Origin: Crocosphaera sp. | GTDB taxonomy: Bacteria > Cyanobacteriota > Cyanobacteriia > Cyanobacteriales > Microcystaceae | Assembly (NCBI GenBank): GCA_030065205.1 | Contig: JASJDN010000024.1 | Location: forward strand, 1 to 59,570 | Reading direction: 5' to 3' | Length of the DNA stretch: 59,570 nucleotides | Shown: piece by piece, positions 17,993-27,303 of the stretch | Position numbering within the stretch: position 1 is the stretch's first letter | Layout: every line of letters begins with the position of its first letter | Translations under genes and position numbers: made by a program | Notes under the pieces: generated by a model | The model's database searches: none | The model's input: only the letters and a program-made list of their open reading frames with translations | Told to the model about the DNA's origin: nothing

Positions 17993-19021
17993 ATGACAAC
18001 CCAACCCTCCCAAAACTTAGATAAGACGACAGAAAACTTCATTACGGTTAATTCTTCCCTCTCATTGTCTCAGATGGGATGCGGGACTTGGGCCTGGGGA
18101 AATCGTTTTTTGTGGGGTTATGATCAGAGGATGGATGAAAGTCTCCAGCAAGTGTTTAACTTGGCTGTGAGCCGAGGTGTTATCTTATTTGATACGGGAG
18201 ACTCCTACGGGACTGGAACCCTCAAGGGACGCAGTGAAACCCTGTTAGGACAGTTTACGCAGGAGTACAAAGGACCCAATCAGGATAAGATATGTATTGC
18301 CACTAAATTAGCAGCCTATCCTTGGCGATGGACCCGTCAATCTATGGTAAATGCAGGAAAAGCTTCGGCGCAACGGTTGGGCAGAAATATTGATTTAGTT
18401 CAAATGCACTGGCCAACGGCTAATTATTTTCCTTGGCAAGAATGGCCGTTATTGGATGGGTTAGGGGATTTATATGAACAAGGGTTGGTAAAAGGGGTAG
18501 GTTTATCGAATTATGGGCCAAAACGACTGAAACAAATTGTTAAACGCTTCGCTGAAAGAGATATTCCCATTGTTACCTTACAGATACAATATTCTTTATT
18601 ATCCACCTATCCTGTCACAGAATTAGGGGTAAAGGAAGTATGTGATGAGTTGGGTATCAAATTAATTGCTTATAGTCCTTTAGCTTTAGGATTATTAACA
18701 GGCAAATATCAGGAAAAGGGTAAGCTTCCTAAAGGGTTTCGAGGTCTATTTTTTAGACAAATGTTGCCGAAAATTCGTCCTTTGTTACAAGGGTTAGAAG
18801 AAATTGCAACCTTAAGGCAAAAAACGATGGCACAAGTGGCTATTAATTGGTGTATGTGTAAAGGGTTTATCCCTATTCCTGGGGCAAAAAATTATCAACA
18901 AATGGCACAAAATTTAGGTGCAATGGGTTGGGAACTGAGTGAAGGAGAAGTAATGGAATTAGATAAGTTAACCCAAAAAGTTGATAAACAAATGGTACAA
19001 AATCCTTTTCAAACTTCCTAA
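17993..19021 (+). CDS. aldo/keto reductase
   Basis: 342-residue NADPH-dependent TIM-barrel reductase. The catalytic tetrad is complete: D67 and Y72 in FDTGDSYGTG, K105 in IATKLAAYP, and H139 in VQMHWP. The C-terminal FIPIPGAKNYQQ is the cofactor-binding region. The substrate is probably a carbonyl; this cyanobacterial type is often annotated as pyridoxal-reductase-like or general. A leader of about 25 residues precedes the barrel. Apparently monocistronic. Confidence 0.88.
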   Translation: MTTQPSQNLDKTTENFITVNSSLSLSQMGCGTWAWGNRFLWGYDQRMDESLQQVFNLAVSRGVILFDTGDSYGTGTLKGRSETLLGQFTQEYKGPNQDKICIATKLAAYPWRWTRQSMVNAGKASAQRLGRNIDLVQMHWPTANYFPWQEWPLLDGLGDLYEQGLVKGVGLSNYGPKRLKQIVKRFAERDIPIVTLQIQYSLLSTYPVTELGVKEVCDELGIKLIAYSPLALGLLTGKYQEKGKLPKGFRGLFFRQMLPKIRPLLQGLEEIATLRQKTMAQVAINWCMCKGFIPIPGAKNYQQMAQNLGAMGWELSEGEVMELDKLTQKVDKQMVQNPFQTS

Positions 19022-19095
19022 TTTTAAGCGTTCTAAAGATAATTATTATCATTAAAATAAAAGATTAAAAATAAAAGCGATCGCTTATAAGTGCT

Positions 19096-19154
19096 GTAGT
19101 TGGACTTCTCGGTTTCGGCTTGGAAGCCCCAACTATAGCGTAGCCATAGTTGGA
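19096..19154. repeat. palindromic repeat with TAGTTGG / CCAACTA arms
   Basis: GTAG followed by TTGGACTTC, then GAAGCCCCAACTA, then a third copy of the arm (ATAGTTGG). It lies in the convergent gap between the aldo/keto reductase and the membrane gene. This could be another GTAG-type family, or a terminator-like structure. Confidence 0.55.
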
Positions 19155-19173
19155 GTAGTTCACTATTAGTAGA

Positions 19174-19803
19174 TTAATGTTCTAGGGCTGATCTTCCCTG
19201 TTTTCCTAAACGAACTAATAAAAAATAGGCAAAATAGAGAACATAAATAGACAGTCCCAGTAACCCGATAAATCCCATAAAGCCAGGGGTTGCGTCTCCA
19301 TGAACCATAGACCAATACCCCACTGGTGCTTGTATCCAAACTTGACAAAACGGCGTTTCTAAGGCGTTTTGGGACACGGCACAGGAAAGAAAAGGAACAT
19401 GAACCATAGCTCCGATACTGCCGTAAACGGTCACAGCCCAACGCCAGGAAGTGACCATCAACTTCAGGAAACTCCCTGGTAAATCTTTAATTTCATCATT
19501 CAAATCTACCCAAAACCATAAGGAAACAGGGATGAGAATACGGGCAGCCAAAGCAGTTATAAAGCCGATTTGTCCGCAAAATGCCTCAAAAGGGGAGTTG
19601 TCTCCCACCCAAGCAGGGGCTAATAAATACACTGTAATCAACAATAAGCTGGCTACTCGCCAATAAATGATTAATAAACGCCCAATGGCATCAACTTGTT
19701 TCAATAATGCCCAAATACTTAATATTAAAGGTATAATCACTGTAAATACAATGGCAAGTCGATAATCTGTCCAAATGAACGGTTGAAACCAAAGGTCTTC
19801 CAT
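19174..19803 (-). CDS. DUF3177-like membrane protein
   Basis: 209 residues with five to six hydrophobic segments (IVFTVIIPLILSIWALL, LLIITVYLLAPAWV and so on), and a loop with two cysteines (FLSCAVSQ and TPFCQVW) that may face the lumen or periplasm. It resembles the cyanobacterial family I know as DUF3177, of unknown function. The call is by memory of length and topology and is only moderately certain. Confidence 0.6.
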   Translation of the reverse strand: MEDLWFQPFIWTDYRLAIVFTVIIPLILSIWALLKQVDAIGRLLIIYWRVASLLLITVYLLAPAWVGDNSPFEAFCGQIGFITALAARILIPVSLWFWVDLNDEIKDLPGSFLKLMVTSWRWAVTVYGSIGAMVHVPFLSCAVSQNALETPFCQVWIQAPVGYWSMVHGDATPGFMGFIGLLGLSIYVLYFAYFLLVRLGKQGRSALEH

Positions 19804-20033
19804 AACGGTTGCGAATTCTGCGAAAAATGCTTCAATTAGTGTAAAATCTTTTCGTTTTATTTACCACCAATGAACGGGGCTAATTTTAGCGGTGTGGCTC
19901 AAAAGCCTCTAAGTCCACCTAATCCTTTAAAATCTTGTTAATTATATTTGATATTAGGTTAAGTCGTCAACTAAAGAAAATACTATCAACGTCAGTTAAT
20001 TTTGACTAATCAATAAAGTGGAGGCAAGTATCA

Positions 20034-20195
20034 ATGGCTAAAAAATTTCCTATCTGGTTTTTAAGTTTATTATTAGTTTTAACGGCAACGTTAACCACTC
20101 AATATTTCCAATATGCCATGATGGGCTTGACGGTTTTTGTGTTAGCTTATTTAACTAAAGGAATGCGACGACAGCACAAATCTACAAAACATTAA
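20034..20195 (+). CDS. 53-aa two-span small membrane protein
   Basis: ATG 20034 to TAA with a very good ribosome site (GGAGG, nine bases before). The product starts MAKKFPIWFLSLLLVLTA, has two hydrophobic segments (about residues 7-24 and 30-41) and ends basic (KGMRRQHKSTKH). Such tiny basic membrane proteins are typical photosystem or stress-linked small proteins, but no family was recognised. Confidence 0.7.
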   Translation: MAKKFPIWFLSLLLVLTATLTTQYFQYAMMGLTVFVLAYLTKGMRRQHKSTKH

Positions 20196-20258
20196 AGGGG
20201 GCAGGAGGCCAATTAGAGGGGAATTTATACCCGCATCTAATCGAAGACCACTTTCTAT

Positions 20259-20915
20259 TTAGATAAGACGAAAAGAGTCGAAAAAACTGACAATCTTTTC
20301 TGATATATTTTGGTTATTATCATTTTGTCCAACAGCTAGAACATAGACTTTACTGTTGATAATGTAAACTCGGAAACTAATCAATTCATCTTCGTTTTTC
20401 ATGGTTAACTGTTTACCCGTGTATTGTTCCCAAGTTATATTTTTATCTGTTAATAAAGTAAAATTAGTTTCTTTGATAATTCCTTCTGTCACTTGATTCA
20501 GTAGTTGTTCTGAATCATCCATTTGTTCAGAGCTTAAATTATTAGAATAAGCAGCCACAAAGCGATAATTCTGAGGATGGGTTGCTACTACTTCAAACGA
20601 TAAATTACTTTCACCTAAACTGATAATAACAGTTTCTGAACTTTGTAGTCCCTGGGGCATCCAAACGGAAAAATTACCATCTTGAAAAACAATTTTTTGC
20701 CAACGTAGTTGTCCCGTATCAATGGTTAGCAGTTGAGAAGGATGTTCAATATTATTGGGAGTCGATTGTTGTTGTAATCGTTGAATTTCTTGCTCCATTA
20801 ATTGTTGACCATCCCTAAAAAAAGTAGGGCGATCAAATCTTCCTTGCGCTAAAAGTTTTCCTAGAGGATAATTGCAAAAAATAAAAATTAGTAAATACTT
20901 TGTATATTTCATCAT
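20259..20915 (-). CDS. exported hypothetical protein
   Basis: 218 residues. The leader YLLIFIFCNYPLGKLLAQG looks like a signal peptide; cleavage near LLAQG is possible. The rest alternates beta and helical stretches (GNFSVWMPQGLQSSE; VYVLAVGQND), as in cyanobacterial periplasmic proteins of unknown function. It is probably cotranscribed with the upstream PAS-GGDEF gene (gap 37 bases). Confidence 0.6.
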   Translation of the reverse strand: MMKYTKYLLIFIFCNYPLGKLLAQGRFDRPTFFRDGQQLMEQEIQRLQQQSTPNNIEHPSQLLTIDTGQLRWQKIVFQDGNFSVWMPQGLQSSETVIISLGESNLSFEVVATHPQNYRFVAAYSNNLSSEQMDDSEQLLNQVTEGIIKETNFTLLTDKNITWEQYTGKQLTMKNEDELISFRVYIINSKVYVLAVGQNDNNQNISEKIVSFFDSFRLI

Positions 20916-20952
20916 AACTTTAGGTTCAAATAGCAGTAAGAGTTACATTTAT

Positions 20953-21942
20953 TTAGATAATTTGGTTGATCTTATTTTTTGACTCATTTTGATTGTTTAC
21001 TTGAGGGAAACAATAGCGATTACGGCCTTGTTTTTTGGCTTTATAAAGTACCTGATCAGCTAAATTAATCAAAGTATACAAAGACTTTTTTGGAGTAGGG
21101 ATCATAGTAGCAATTCCTAGGCTAATAGAGACAATCGAACTGATTTTTGAACCCTGATGAGGAATGGCTGCTGCTTTAAGCTTTTGTTGAATACGTTGAG
21201 CTACAATTATTGCCCCTTGTTGATCAGTATTTGAGAGAATAACCGCAAATTCTTCGCCACCATATCGAGCAACCAAATCACTAGAACGATGAATCGCGTT
21301 TTTAACAATTTGAGCGACTTTAGTTAGACATTTATCTCCTTGAGGATGACCATAATAATCATTATACAGTTTAAAGTAATCAACATCAAAAAGAATTAAA
21401 GATAAGGGTTGTTTCGTACGGGATAATCGCCCCCATTCTTGAAATAAATATTCATCAAATCTACGTCTATTGGCAATTTTAGTTAGATCGTCTACTGTTG
21501 CTAAACGAGTTAATTCTTGATTGGCTTTTTCGAGAGACTCCTCTATTTTTTTGTGTTTAGTAATATCGAAAACAACAAGATAATAACCAATTACTGTTTT
21601 TAACTGATCAAATGCAGGAGTTAAATAACAACTAACATAACTGGTATTTCCTGTTTCATAAGTAATATAAAACTCGACATTTTGTGGCTCGCCTAAAAGC
21701 ACTCGATCAATTAAGGGTTTAACATTATTATAAGTTTCCTCGCCCACTACTTCCCAAACATATTTACCAATCATTGTTTGACGGGAATGGTTAAAGCGTC
21801 GTTCATAAAATTGATTAACAAAACGATATCTTCTTTCCTTATCAATATAGGCAATTCCTGCATTAATAGAATCGGTAATTTCAAGAATTTTTTTATTTTG
21901 ATCTTGAGAACAATTAAAGTTAAAGGATGGACGGTCATTCAT
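20953..21942 (-). CDS. PAS-GGDEF diguanylate cyclase
   Basis: Makes cyclic di-GMP from two GTP. The order is a PAS sensor domain (about residues 20-130, starting SINAGIAYIDKERRY), a coiled linker (KKIEESLEKANQELTRLATVD in pieces), then a GGDEF domain. The active-site GGEEF is at 228-232 and the allosteric I-site R219-S-S-D222 is present five residues upstream, so product inhibition is expected. No membrane segment, so the enzyme is cytosolic. Another c-di-GMP-linked gene, the ComFB protein at 46480, lies in the same window. Confidence 0.92.
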   Translation of the reverse strand: MNDRPSFNFNCSQDQNKKILEITDSINAGIAYIDKERRYRFVNQFYERRFNHSRQTMIGKYVWEVVGEETYNNVKPLIDRVLLGEPQNVEFYITYETGNTSYVSCYLTPAFDQLKTVIGYYLVVFDITKHKKIEESLEKANQELTRLATVDDLTKIANRRRFDEYLFQEWGRLSRTKQPLSLILFDVDYFKLYNDYYGHPQGDKCLTKVAQIVKNAIHRSSDLVARYGGEEFAVILSNTDQQGAIIVAQRIQQKLKAAAIPHQGSKISSIVSISLGIATMIPTPKKSLYTLINLADQVLYKAKKQGRNRYCFPQVNNQNESKNKINQII

Positions 21943-22026
21943 TGGTTAAATGTAACTAATGGAAATCATCTCCCTAGGACTGAAGAGAAAATATTACTTT
22001 GCTTAATGATAATTGTAGGTTAATTT

Positions 22027-22611
22027 TTAATTAGTGAGATCACATTCAATTAAACGCATAAAGCAAAAGGTTGCCATTTTAAAACCATAAGGAGATTTCC
22101 ACCAAATAGCCGGAAACGACCCTTCTGGGGCAGATAGGCTAAAATCCCACTTATTGTAGTTATTGCCTTCCCATTGTCCATTTTTGCGCCAACCGACACG
22201 ATCACCATACTTTTCTAGGATACTCATATTCTGAGCGCGTAGGGTGTCTAAACTGCCTCCTACCTCCATATAAAGACGCAACTGGATACTAAACCCAAAG
22301 CGATCGCTGCTATAGTCTCGCCATAGTCTATCAATAACTTGCAAAATGTTACAAGGCAGTTGTTTCATGTCGTTGGGGGTCAGATCATCCCGACTACGGT
22401 TAACTGCGTCGAGAATTACTTTGCTGGTTTCTTGATCCGCTTCTTTAAAATTTCCTGCTTTCAAAAAACCTTGCAATTGACTATATCTGTCAATATCTGA
22501 TACTAACTTGAGTTTTTCTTCCAAATTAGCTACTTTATCTTTTAATAGCTGTAGTTCAGTTAATATTTCAGATAAATCAGGTTGGTTGTCTGGGGTCAAA
22601 GATTCGCACAT
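22027..22611 (-). CDS. GUN4-domain protein
   Basis: 194 residues. A coiled-coil leader (ELQLLKDKVANLEEKLK) precedes a GUN4 domain (about 45-175) with FLKAGNFKEADQETSKVI, LPCNILQVIDRLW and DRFGFSIQLRLY, the porphyrin-binding signature. The family binds protoporphyrin and Mg-protoporphyrin and activates Mg-chelatase; many cyanobacterial paralogues serve other, unknown signalling roles. I do not name it gun4, because the housekeeping copy is not identified here. A second GUN4 gene lies at 56313. Confidence 0.82.
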   Translation of the reverse strand: MCESLTPDNQPDLSEILTELQLLKDKVANLEEKLKLVSDIDRYSQLQGFLKAGNFKEADQETSKVILDAVNRSRDDLTPNDMKQLPCNILQVIDRLWRDYSSDRFGFSIQLRLYMEVGGSLDTLRAQNMSILEKYGDRVGWRKNGQWEGNNYNKWDFSLSAPEGSFPAIWWKSPYGFKMATFCFMRLIECDLTN

Positions 22612-22768
22612 AATTAAGTTATGGGTAACAAATTGATGATATCTTAAGAAAGTTAAGGCAAATCTCAGGAAATTCTCATTTCTTTCTTTTTTAATGATAT
22701 TACATTCCTGAAAAAATGGTCTATTGTGTTTTCTTCTGTAATCAATTAAAGGTAGTTGATAATTAAAA

Positions 22769-23959
22769 ATGGTAACATCTCACACTTCAAACTCGGTTAG
22801 TTATGATATCGAAAAAACTGTTCTAGATCGTTATCAACAAGGGGCAAAAGTTCAACAACCTAGTTTATGTTGTCCGACAGAATACGAGGGAAATTATTTA
22901 AAAATTTTACCCCAAGAAATCATCGAAAAAGATTATGGTTGTGGGGATCCCACTCGTTATATTTCTGAAGGGGAAACAGTTTTAGATTTAGGATCGGGAA
23001 CGGGAAAAAACTGTTATATAATAGCACAAAAAGTAGGTAAAAATGGTCAAGTTATTGGGGTTGATTTTAATGATGAGATGTTAAAAATTGCCCGTAAATA
23101 TCAACAAGATATGGGGAATAAAATCGGTGCATATAATACTAAATTTGTAAAGGGAAAAATACAAGATTTAACCTTAGATTTAGACTTAGTTGAAAGTTGG
23201 TTAAGAGATCATCCCATTCAATCGGTGGACGACTTAAGTGAGTTTGAAAGTGAATGCGATCGCTTGCGTCAAGAATCTCCTTTGATTGCAGATAATAGCA
23301 TAGATGTTGTTATTTCTAACTGTGTTCTCAACCTAGTTAAACCTAAAGATAAACAACAGTTATTTAAAGAACTATATCGCGTTTTAAAACGAGGAGGAAG
23401 GGCAGTTATTTCTGATATTGTGTGTGATGAAGATCCGACACAAAATATTCTTAATGATCCTGATTTGTGGAGTGGTTGTATTGCAGGAGCATTTCGAGAG
23501 GATCAATTTTTAAAGATGTTTGAAAATGTCGGTTTTTATGGGATAGAAATCCTCAAACGAGAGGAAAAACCCTGGCAGGTTATTGATGGTGTTGAATTTC
23601 GTTCCATGACAATTCGTGCTTATAAAGGAAAAGAAGGACCTTGTTTAGAAAGAAAACAATCTATTATTTATAAAGGGCCTTGGAAACAAGTTCAAGACGA
23701 TGATGGACACATTTTTTGTCGGGGAGAAAGAATGGCGGTTTGTGATAAAACTTATCAAATTTTAACCCGTGCTGAAAGTCCTTATCAAGAGGAGATTATT
23801 GGGGTACCTCCTTATCAAGAAATACCCTTAGAAGAAGCGACAGAGTTTAGTTGCAAAAATAAAGCAATTCGCCATCCCAAAGAAACCAAAGGCAGTAACT
23901 ATCATCTAACAGAAATTAATGAAGATATCGACTGTTGTACCCCTGGAGAATGTTGTTAA
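22769..23959 (+). CDS. arsM: arsenite methyltransferase-like protein
   Basis: 396-residue SAM-dependent methyltransferase. The SAM motif VLDLGSGTGK is at 71-80, with an acidic strand end (GVDFNDEM) and SNCVLNLV later. Cysteines suited to As(III) binding are seen in SLCCPTEY (near 34), in LWSGCIAGAF, and in the tail DIDCCTPGECC. The next two genes are arsS-like and TVP38-like, the set known from Synechocystis arsenosugar synthesis, so trimethylation or dimethylation of arsenite is inferred. It is longer than simple ArsM, with a C-terminal extension rich in cysteines. Confidence 0.82.
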   Translation: MVTSHTSNSVSYDIEKTVLDRYQQGAKVQQPSLCCPTEYEGNYLKILPQEIIEKDYGCGDPTRYISEGETVLDLGSGTGKNCYIIAQKVGKNGQVIGVDFNDEMLKIARKYQQDMGNKIGAYNTKFVKGKIQDLTLDLDLVESWLRDHPIQSVDDLSEFESECDRLRQESPLIADNSIDVVISNCVLNLVKPKDKQQLFKELYRVLKRGGRAVISDIVCDEDPTQNILNDPDLWSGCIAGAFREDQFLKMFENVGFYGIEILKREEKPWQVIDGVEFRSMTIRAYKGKEGPCLERKQSIIYKGPWKQVQDDDGHIFCRGERMAVCDKTYQILTRAESPYQEEIIGVPPYQEIPLEEATEFSCKNKAIRHPKETKGSNYHLTEINEDIDCCTPGECC

Positions 23960-24027
23960 TTGTTCAAGGGTTAGTTAGCAGTGATTCTTAAGGGATCGCT
24001 GCTAAGTTTTATAATAGAGGAAAATAA

Positions 24028-25023
24028 ATGATTGCTTTAAATACTAATAAAATTACCCCATTCGATCAAAAAGTAAAACAGCCTTTAACTAAACAACAAA
24101 TAACCGTATTACAAATCAATTTAGGGCGACGTTGTAACCTTGCGTGTAACCATTGCCATGTAGAAGCAAGTCCCAAAAGAACAGAAGAATTATCCCCTGA
24201 AATTTGTCAACAATTACTTGAAGTCATTAATCGTTTCCCACAAATTGAAACCGTTGATTTAACCGGAGGTGCGCCGGAAATGAACTACGGGTTTAACCCC
24301 TTAGTAGAAGCAGCAAGACAAGCTAAAAAAGAAGTAATTGTACGTTCAAACTTAACTATCTTTTTTGAGGAAGGTTTTGAAGAGTTACCCGAATATTTTG
24401 CCAAAAATCAATTAAGAGTGATTGCTTCTTTACCCTGTTATTTAGAGGATAATGTGGATAAACAAAGAGGTAAAGGGGTTTATAATGCTTCTATTCGTGC
24501 TATTCAAAAACTCAATCAATTAGGATATGGAGATGATCCTAGTTTGATTTTAGATTTAGTCTATAATCCCCCTATTCCTAGCAATAAAAAGTTTTCGTTA
24601 ACCCCTGATCAAATCAACTTACAACAAGATTATAAAACCTTTCTCAAAGAAAATTTTGATATCAAATTCAATCAGCTTTTTACCATTACTAATTTACCCA
24701 TAGGTAGGATAAAAAGTTATTTGCAAAATAAACAATTATATGATTCTTATCTTCAATTTTTAGAGTCTCATTATAATCCCAAAACTATCGAGCATATTAT
24801 GTGTCGTAATCAACTTTCTATTGATTATTTAGGTAATATTTACGACTGTGATTTTAATCAAATGGAGAACATTCCAGCTACCTTACCCAATGGGGAACCC
24901 ATCACCGTAGAAACCTTATTAAATATTGATAATTTAGATGTTATTAATGACATTAAAACAGCTAATTATTGTTACGGATGTACTGCTGGGAGTGGTTCAA
25001 GTTGTGGGGGTTCATTAATTTAA
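24028..25023 (+). CDS. arsS: arsenosugar-synthesis radical SAM protein
   Basis: 331 residues. The radical SAM motif CxxxCxxC is at C36, C40 and C43 (RRCNLACNHCH). The GGxP-type SAM-contact is in DLTGGAPEMN. The C-terminal accessory cluster CYGCTAGSGSSCGGSL matches ArsS proteins, which attach the adenosyl moiety to dimethylarsenite. It follows arsM by 68 bases. The ribosome site AGAGG lies before the ATG. Confidence 0.85.
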   Translation: MIALNTNKITPFDQKVKQPLTKQQITVLQINLGRRCNLACNHCHVEASPKRTEELSPEICQQLLEVINRFPQIETVDLTGGAPEMNYGFNPLVEAARQAKKEVIVRSNLTIFFEEGFEELPEYFAKNQLRVIASLPCYLEDNVDKQRGKGVYNASIRAIQKLNQLGYGDDPSLILDLVYNPPIPSNKKFSLTPDQINLQQDYKTFLKENFDIKFNQLFTITNLPIGRIKSYLQNKQLYDSYLQFLESHYNPKTIEHIMCRNQLSIDYLGNIYDCDFNQMENIPATLPNGEPITVETLLNIDNLDVINDIKTANYCYGCTAGSGSSCGGSLI

Positions 25024-25054
25024 TCAATTCGGAAACTAAATCCAGGAAAAAACC

Positions 25055-25786
25055 ATGATACAACAGCAAAAATCAAGACAACTACGATTAAAATTAGGAG
25101 GCATTACTGTGTTAACGGCCGCTGCTATAATTGTTATTAAACAGTTAGGGGTATTAGATGCTTTTAGTATTACCCAAACCTTACAAAATTTGCTACAATG
25201 GATACAAGATTTAGGAACCATTGGTTATCTAATCTTTATCTTTGTCTATATGTTGTCAGCCGTTTTCCTAATTCCTGCATCTATTTTAACCTTGGGTGCA
25301 GGAGTTATTTTTGGTGTGGTAAAAGGTTCTATTTTAGTGTCTATTGCTTCCATGTTAGGGGCAATTTTGGCTTTTTTAATCGGACGGTATCTAGCGAGAG
25401 GATGGGTTACGAAACAAATAGAAAAATACCCAAAATTTCAAGCAGTTGATGAAGCGGTAGCCAAAGAAGGATGGAAAATTGTTGGATTAACTCGCTTATC
25501 TCCGGTACTCCCTTTTGTTATTTTAAACTATGCTTTTGGTATTACCCAAGTGTCCTTAAAAGATTATACCATTGCCTCTTGGATTGGGATGTTACCGGGT
25601 ACAATTATGTATGTTTATATTGGTTCTATTATTGGTAATATTGCTACATTAGGAGCAGATGGAAGAGAACAAACAGCCTTAGAATCAGCACTGTATATAA
25701 TCGGTTTCATTGCTACTGTATTCGTGACCATTTATGTTACTAAAGTATCTCAAAATGCCTTAAATAATCAAATCGAAAAGACATAA
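25055..25786 (+). CDS. TVP38/TMEM64-family membrane protein
   Basis: 243 residues with about five membrane segments and the family hallmark FLIGRYLARGW and LTRLSPVLPFVILNYAFG. The DedA-related family is thought to act in lipid or ion transport. Its place 31 bases after arsS repeats the Synechocystis gene order and suggests a role in export or membrane handling of arsenic compounds; that is inference. Confidence 0.85.
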   Translation: MIQQQKSRQLRLKLGGITVLTAAAIIVIKQLGVLDAFSITQTLQNLLQWIQDLGTIGYLIFIFVYMLSAVFLIPASILTLGAGVIFGVVKGSILVSIASMLGAILAFLIGRYLARGWVTKQIEKYPKFQAVDEAVAKEGWKIVGLTRLSPVLPFVILNYAFGITQVSLKDYTIASWIGMLPGTIMYVYIGSIIGNIATLGADGREQTALESALYIIGFIATVFVTIYVTKVSQNALNNQIEKT

Positions 25787-25808
25787 AGAAGCCAAAAATT
25801 AATGTTAA

Positions 25809-27182
25809 CTATGGTAACATATTATCTCGTTCAAATCTATTGTCAAATTCATCAATACTATCAACAGGATTGCCTCGGTTTTCTATTTCATCTTTAATAG
25901 TATCAATATCAGTCGGTATAGAGGGAACGTTTTCTTCAACTTTAGGAATTTCTTGTTGTTCAATTTCTTGATTTATTCCCTGATTAACTTTTTGAATTTG
26001 TGCTAGAAAATGCTCTTGATTATGATTCAAAGAACGAGCTAAAATTAATCCTTCTTGAAAAGCAGATAAAGCTGGTTCATATTGTTCATTTTCTAGATAA
26101 ATTTCTCCAATCTTATCATAAACTCTCATTAAACCATAATAATTATAAGATAATTGTTCAACTTGAATTAAACGTTGATAAATCTGTAACGCATAGTCTT
26201 CTTGTTCATATTCAGCGTATAAATTAGCTAATCTGGTTAATGCTTCTGCTGCTGCACCAAACAGTTGTAAAGACCAAGCTAAAGCGTAAGCTTCCTGATA
26301 GTTTTGACTAGCTAATTCTGGCTGATCTAAGGTTTCATAATCTTTACCAATATCAATTTTTAAGGGAGGAACAAACTCAATATTTTGACTAGCAAGATAA
26401 CTATCGACTAATCTTTGTTTTATGTCTGCTGCATTATTAGGTTGTAAAGAAGCGGTATAAATTTCAGCTAATGCTTGTAAATATAAGCCCTCTTCGTAAG
26501 TATTTTGTTCAAGTTGTGCCATATCTAATAATTTCTCATAGATAGTTGCAGCTTTAGGATAATCAAATTTAGCTAAGTAGAGTCTTCCTAGTCCTTGCAA
26601 CGCTTCTTTTTCAGTAAAAGGACTGTCATTTTCCCTAGCATAGTTTAAGACTTTTTGATACACAATAATAGAATTATCTAAACTATGTAATTTAGCGTAA
26701 GCATTGGCTAAAGCAATCAAAAATTTTGGACTTAGGGGGTCTTCCTGTTCCGATAATTGTTGTAACTCAACGATTCTTTTACTGATAATTTGTACATCTT
26801 CACTGCGGGTTTTATTCCAAGCAATTTCCCCAACTCTTCCCAATGCGTTAACTTCTTCTATTCTCCCTAAAACTCGTCTTAATCTTAATTCTCGATACCA
26901 AATTTCAAAGGCACGATTATCATTACCATCATCTAATTCTTGTTGCGCTTCTTGATTTAATTCATCTAGTTCCCTTCTCAATCTTTTTTGCTCTAATGGC
27001 GTGAGAGGACGAGGAACAGGAGGAAGTAATTCGTCATCTAAAGGAATTTCTAAAGGATTTAATTCAGGTTCAGGAAGAGATAAAGCAGGCTGCTTATATG
27101 GTAGGATCTCAGTACCCAAAATGATAAACCCTAGAACAGTTAAAACAGAAATTTTATTAATATAGTGACCCAAAAAAGTCAT
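25809..27182 (-). CDS. tetratricopeptide-repeat protein with membrane leader
   Basis: 457 residues. A hydrophobic leader (KISVLTVLGFIILGTEIL) precedes a proline-rich linker (LLPPVPRPLTPLEQKRLRRE), then at least six TPR units between about residues 90 and 400 (for example ALQGLGRLYLAKFDYPKAAT; ALTRLANLYAEYEQEDYAL). The tail is acidic. It probably scaffolds a complex on the outer face of a membrane. Start choice: GAGG lies six bases before the ATG at 27182; the ATG at 27200 has no ribosome site. It converges with the arsenosugar operon. Confidence 0.82.
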   Translation of the reverse strand: MTFLGHYINKISVLTVLGFIILGTEILPYKQPALSLPEPELNPLEIPLDDELLPPVPRPLTPLEQKRLRRELDELNQEAQQELDDGNDNRAFEIWYRELRLRRVLGRIEEVNALGRVGEIAWNKTRSEDVQIISKRIVELQQLSEQEDPLSPKFLIALANAYAKLHSLDNSIIVYQKVLNYARENDSPFTEKEALQGLGRLYLAKFDYPKAATIYEKLLDMAQLEQNTYEEGLYLQALAEIYTASLQPNNAADIKQRLVDSYLASQNIEFVPPLKIDIGKDYETLDQPELASQNYQEAYALAWSLQLFGAAAEALTRLANLYAEYEQEDYALQIYQRLIQVEQLSYNYYGLMRVYDKIGEIYLENEQYEPALSAFQEGLILARSLNHNQEHFLAQIQKVNQGINQEIEQQEIPKVEENVPSIPTDIDTIKDEIENRGNPVDSIDEFDNRFERDNMLP

Positions 27183-27303
27183 CATTGTCCTCACCAACAT
27201 TTACATTAATTGAATCATATACTTACCCGAATCAATCAGTTGAAAAGAAATAACTGATCACAGACCACGGATAACTCAATATAAGATAACATTTGAGAGA
27301 GCG

